A DNA stretch of 8,006 bases, from positions 1-8,006 of the forward strand of contig JASLDQ010000014.1 of the NCBI GenBank assembly GCA_030151505.1. The letters run 5' to 3'. Both the position numbers and the translations under genes were made by a program. Below are positions 5,437-8,006 of the stretch, piece after piece. The notes below the pieces were generated by a model. The model had not been told where the DNA came from. It searched no databases and saw only the letters and a program-made list of their open reading frames with translations. Numbering within the stretch: the first letter of the stretch is position 1; every line of letters starts with the position of its first letter. The DNA is from Chromobacteriaceae bacterium. Its GTDB lineage: Bacteria; Pseudomonadota; Gammaproteobacteria; Burkholderiales; Aquaspirillaceae.

Positions 5437-6083
5437 GGACTGGTTTTGACGGGTTTGATCGGAGACGGCGTAAAGAATACCCGCAATTCGCCGACGCGCG
5501 GATTCAGTCTTTGCAGGGCGCGCTGGCCGGAGCTCAGCGCGGCGGTTCCGGTCAGCGCCTGCCGGTCGGCGTCGCCGAGCCGGGCGAGGTTGTAGTCGTT
5601 GAGACGGACTTCGGCGCGGCCGGCCAGCCATCCCAGCTGCCCGTGCCGCCAGTCGAGCACCGTGGCGGCCTTGTCCTGCTCCAGCGGGGCAATCTGCAGC
5701 GGCTGGCCATTGAGTTCCTGCAGCTTTTTCAGCGGCGTGCCGAGCCGGACGCCGGGCAACTGCCAGTAGGACTGCTCGCTGCGGACAATGGCGAGGCGGA
5801 CGTCGCTGCGGGCTTCCTCGTCCTGCCACACCAGGTCGATGCGCTTGTTCGGGTCGCGCGGGAACAGCCGCGTACCGCGCACGACGGTCTGGTCGTCCAG
5901 CGCGATGTCGGCCGGCTCGACGTTGTAGCTGCCGAACATCCGCACCAGCTCCGCTTCCGACACCGTCGGTTTGAGAAAGGCCAACTGCCGACCGGGGTCG
6001 ATCACCCAGACGATCTGCGGCGGGTTGCTCCAGGCCGGCAGGGCGGCCAGCGCCAGCACCAGACTCATCACGATGCGTCCCAT
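5433..6083 (-). CDS. Exported protein of unknown function
   Basis: I do not recognise a named family. With the start at 6083 the product is 216 residues. Residues 1-19 are a good Sec signal peptide (MGRIV, hydrophobic core, cleavage after AWS), so the protein is probably periplasmic; no lipobox and no other membrane helix are seen. The middle holds a Trp-rich pattern (TRLFPRDPNKRIDLVW, SYWQLPGVRLGTPLKKLQELNGQP, DWRHGQLGWLAG) resembling small conserved hypothetical exported proteins that pair a 'GxxLGTxLxxLxxLNG' segment with a later W-x-x-G-x-L strand. The tail is Pro/Lys-rich. The start is chosen because AGGAGG at 6093-6088 lies 4 nt before the ATG; the longer in-frame start at 6149 would put a basic, non-signal stretch in front. 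It is the first gene before grxC and shares an ATGA overlap with it. Confidence 0.8.
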   Translation of the reverse strand: MGRIVMSLVLALAALPAWSNPPQIVWVIDPGRQLAFLKPTVSEAELVRMFGSYNVEPADIALDDQTVVRGTRLFPRDPNKRIDLVWQDEEARSDVRLAIVRSEQSYWQLPGVRLGTPLKKLQELNGQPLQIAPLEQDKAATVLDWRHGQLGWLAGRAEVRLNDYNLARLGDADRQALTGTAALSSGQRALQRLNPRVGELRVFFTPSPIKPVKTSP

Positions 6084-6087
6084 ACAT

Positions 6088-6093
6088 CCTCCT
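6088..6093 (-). promoter_or_regulatory. Ribosome binding site fixing the start of the unknown exported protein
   Basis: A perfect AGGAGG on the minus strand lies 4 nt before ATG 6083-6081. The spacing is short, but no other in-frame start near it fits as well, and the signal peptide begins at this Met. An out-of-frame ATG (6087-6085) directly abuts it. Confidence 0.6.
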
Positions 6094-6202
6094 TGTGCTG
6101 TCCAAGCGCGCCGTTCAAGCCGGCGTCGATCGCGGCTGTCCAGCCGCATGTGGCCCTGCGGCGCCGCGTGACCCGCGTTGCTGTTTCCGGCGCCAGAAGT
6201 TG

Positions 6203-7594
6203 TTAACGCCGGGCGGCCAGCTGCGTCCTGCCGATGTCGTCCGCGATGCGGGCCACCAGCCGGTCCAGCGCCGGCAGCAGGTCCGGGGCGCGAGGGCTGT
6301 TGACGACGGCGACCAGCACATAGGGGCGGCCGTCGATATCGAGATAGCCTGCCAGTGCGCGCACGTCGTTGAGCGTGCCGGTCTTCAGGCGCAGATGGGC
6401 GGCGACATCGCCGAAGCGGCGCTTGAGCGTGCCGTCGCTGCCCGGGCGCGGCAGTGACGCCGCCAGTTCCGGATAGAAGGATTGTCGCGCCGCGCGCTGC
6501 AGCATCCGCCCCAAAAGACCGGCGCTGACCCGCTCCCGCCGCGACAGGCCCGAACCGTTTTCCAGCACCAGTGCGCCGTTGTCCAGTCCCATCTCCGCCA
6601 GCGCGCCGCGCACGGCCAGTTCAGCGTCGCGCACGGTGTCGCCGCTGCTGGGCGTTTGCGCGCCCAGCGTCAGGAAGAGCTGGCGCGCCATGGTGTTGTT
6701 GCTGTAGCGGTTGATGTCGCCGATGACCTGCGCCAGCGGCGGGGAGTCGTGCCGCGCCAGCACGGTGGCTTCCGGCGGGGTGAGTCCGGGTCGGGCCGAT
6801 CCCGTCCAGCTGCCGCCGGTTTCCTGCCACAGCGCGGCGAAGGCCTCGGCCTGGAAGCGTTCGTGGCCGAATACCGGGGCGTAGAGGCGGGCGCCGTCGC
6901 AGCCGGCCGGCAGCGTGCCGCTCAGGTGCAGGGTGTCGCCGTCGAGCGCCAGACTTGCGTAGCGCTTGATTCCACCGCTGCAGTCGCCCGCGACCGGCCG
7001 GAGGCGGTTGTCGAGCTTGATGCCCGCCAGCGGAGGATCGCTCGCCACCTTCACGCCGGCGGGGGTGTTGAACAGTGACAGCCAGACCACCTTCAGGTTG
7101 AGCAGCAGCGGGTCGGGCGGGGTCTGGTAGGCGCGGCTGTCGTCGGGATCGAGCTGGCCGGCGCTGCCCAGATTGTTGAAGGCGGACTTGTCGAGCCGCA
7201 GTTCGCCGTCGATCTGGCGGATGCCGCGCTGGCGCAGCTGGCGCAAGAGATCGGCCAGACCGTCGCGGTCGAGGGCGGGGTCACCGTTGCCGCGCCAGTA
7301 GAGGTTGCCGCGCAGATGGCCGTCGATGACGCTGCCGTCGGTCAGCAGCTCGGTCTTCCAGCGGAAATCCGGCCCGAGCTTTTCCAGCGCGGCGACGGTG
7401 GTGATGAGCTTCATCGTCGAGGCCGGGTTGACCGCCGTCTCGGCCCGATGGCTGAACACCGCCTCCCCGCCGTCGGCCGGGGCTACCCACAGGGCCAGTT
7501 CGGCCGGTTTGATTTCGCCCAAGGGCGGCAAGGGGGCCGCGAAGGTCGGCGCGGCAAGCAGGGTACTCAGAAACAGGGACAGGACAGGGCGCAT
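6203..7594 (-). CDS. dacB: D-alanyl-D-alanine carboxypeptidase/endopeptidase PBP4 (S13 family)
   Basis: PBP4 cleaves terminal D-Ala from, and cross-links in, periplasmic peptidoglycan. With the start at 7594 the product is 463 residues: a signal peptide (1-19, cleavage after TFA) and a penicillin-binding fold with S59-T-M-K62 (nucleophile motif). A large insertion specific to S13 enzymes follows (about 95-275, including GNGDPAL and GELRLDKSAF), then S298-N-N300 and K404-T-G406. Length is close to E. coli DacB (477). The start is uncertain: neither ATG 7594 nor the in-frame ATG at 7621 has a Shine-Dalgarno. I prefer 7594 because the signal peptide is then compact. A TACAAT (7631-7626) could be a -10 box giving a transcript beginning near 7619, which would also favour 7594, but no good -35 is seen. 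No intrinsic terminator is evident before the next gene, 119 nt on. Confidence 0.94.
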   Translation of the reverse strand: MRPVLSLFLSTLLAAPTFAAPLPPLGEIKPAELALWVAPADGGEAVFSHRAETAVNPASTMKLITTVAALEKLGPDFRWKTELLTDGSVIDGHLRGNLYWRGNGDPALDRDGLADLLRQLRQRGIRQIDGELRLDKSAFNNLGSAGQLDPDDSRAYQTPPDPLLLNLKVVWLSLFNTPAGVKVASDPPLAGIKLDNRLRPVAGDCSGGIKRYASLALDGDTLHLSGTLPAGCDGARLYAPVFGHERFQAEAFAALWQETGGSWTGSARPGLTPPEATVLARHDSPPLAQVIGDINRYSNNTMARQLFLTLGAQTPSSGDTVRDAELAVRGALAEMGLDNGALVLENGSGLSRRERVSAGLLGRMLQRAARQSFYPELAASLPRPGSDGTLKRRFGDVAAHLRLKTGTLNDVRALAGYLDIDGRPYVLVAVVNSPRAPDLLPALDRLVARIADDIGRTQLAARR

Positions 7595-7874
7595 GACGAC
7601 ATCGGAAAAAGAAGGATTCATGGGTATTGTAGGCCGGTCGCATGACAGGCGTGGTATGTGCGGCGCGCCGGTCGGGAGGAAGGTCGCGGGGGAGGCCGGG
7701 GTGAGGCACGGGGCGAAGCCGGCCGGCTGGGAGCGTCGGCGTGTGGTCTTGAGTCCCATCCCCCGGACGCCCGGCCCGCCTTGACGCAGGGCTGCCATCC
7801 CTGTGCATTTTGCGCCAAGCGTCGTATCCGGGCGTTGTCCGGGCCGTCCCCAATCGGGGGCCGCGCCCGGCAGG
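7595..7874. other. Intergenic region between priA and dacB
   Basis: No gene is supported here. Open frames on either strand are low-complexity Arg/Gly/Pro-rich translations typical of high-GC spacer. A CCCC-AATC-GGGG hairpin lies at 7848-7859 and the possible dacB -10 box TACAAT at 7631-7626 on the minus strand. Confidence 0.5.
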
Positions 7875-7895
7875 AAAAACGCCGGCCTCCCGTCG
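7875..7895 (-). terminator. Probable Rho-independent terminator of priA
   Basis: On the minus strand CGACGG (7895-7890) can pair with CCGGCG (7885-7880) across a GAGG loop with one A/G mismatch, followed at once by TTTTT (7879-7875). It begins on the base after the priA stop codon. Confidence 0.5.
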
Positions 7896-8006
7896 CTACA
7901 CCTCCAGCGGGTCGACATCCACCGACCACCTGAGCCGCTTGCCATAGGGCTTGGCCAGCGCGGGCGCCAGTGCCTGAACCTGCTGCAGGTAGGCGCGCAC
8001 GCCGGC
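7896..8006 (-). CDS. priA: Primosomal protein N' (PriA helicase), last 36 codons
   Basis: Only the C-terminal end lies in the window, open from base 8006 to the TAG at 7898-7896. The tail translates to AGVRAYLQQVQALAP followed by a short linker and the signature LRWSVDVDPLEV at the end. This closely matches the C-terminus of PriA proteins, where (V/L)RWS(I/L/V)DVDPxE(V/M) closes the C-terminal domain. PriA is the DEXH helicase that restarts stalled replication forks by loading the primosome. No helicase or zinc motifs can be checked here because they lie outside the window. It is followed by a short hairpin-T-run and then dacB on the same strand. Confidence 0.88.
   Translation of the reverse strand, partial: AGVRAYLQQVQALAPALAKPYGKRLRWSVDVDPLEV

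Noticed and set aside
5437..6105. N-terminal extension of grxC giving a 307-residue fusion
   Set aside because: The extension is out of frame with the supported exported-protein gene, low in complexity, and grxC alone has the exact family length.
6132..6147. GCGGCT/AGCCGC hairpin between dacB and the unknown exported gene
   Set aside because: It has no T-run after it on the minus strand, so it is not supported as a terminator; it may be chance in GC-rich DNA.
7595..7945. N-terminal extension of dacB towards 7945
   Set aside because: It runs through the priA stop region and the intergenic spacer, and would bury the signal peptide more than 100 residues inside the protein.

Overview
The window looks like a chromosomal segment of a high-GC betaproteobacterium, most likely of the order Neisseriales (Chromobacteriaceae-like). 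This rests on the dense G/C third positions and on the compact grxC-secB-gpsA gene string with dacB and priA behind it. The taxonomic assignment is an inference from gene content. There is no tRNA, rRNA, CRISPR array or recognisable insertion sequence.

Left part, + strand (1-2748). The 3' end of a TgpA-like membrane transglutaminase gene ends at 483 and is followed by a probable terminator. Next come two genes 4 nt apart. One encodes a 199-residue soluble protein built around a chemoreceptor (MCP) signalling tip. The other encodes a 246-residue stand-alone beta-lactamase-fold diiron protein of the ODP/flavodiiron type. After a 114-nt gap comes a 180-residue thiol peroxidase (Tpx) homologue in which the peroxidatic Cys, the resolving Cys and the catalytic Thr and Arg are all replaced. 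A strong hairpin terminator closes this part. Taken together, these three genes look like an oxygen/peroxide-sensing module that feeds into chemotaxis signalling. They are the most interesting part of the window.

Middle (2749-3125). About 375 nt without a recognisable gene separate the converging gene sets. The stretch holds several small inverted repeats.

Right part, - strand (3126-8006). In transcription order these are: the last 36 codons of priA with a probable terminator; dacB (PBP4, S13 peptidase); a small exported protein of unknown function; grxC; secB; an exported bacterial-SH3 protein; and gpsA. The unknown gene and grxC share an ATGA overlap. secB overlaps the SH3 gene by 11 nt, and the SH3 gene overlaps gpsA by 1 nt. 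Apart from the 136-nt gap between grxC and secB, the block from 6083 to 3126 therefore looks like one transcription unit. Its products serve thiol redox, Sec export and phospholipid precursor supply, which are housekeeping functions.
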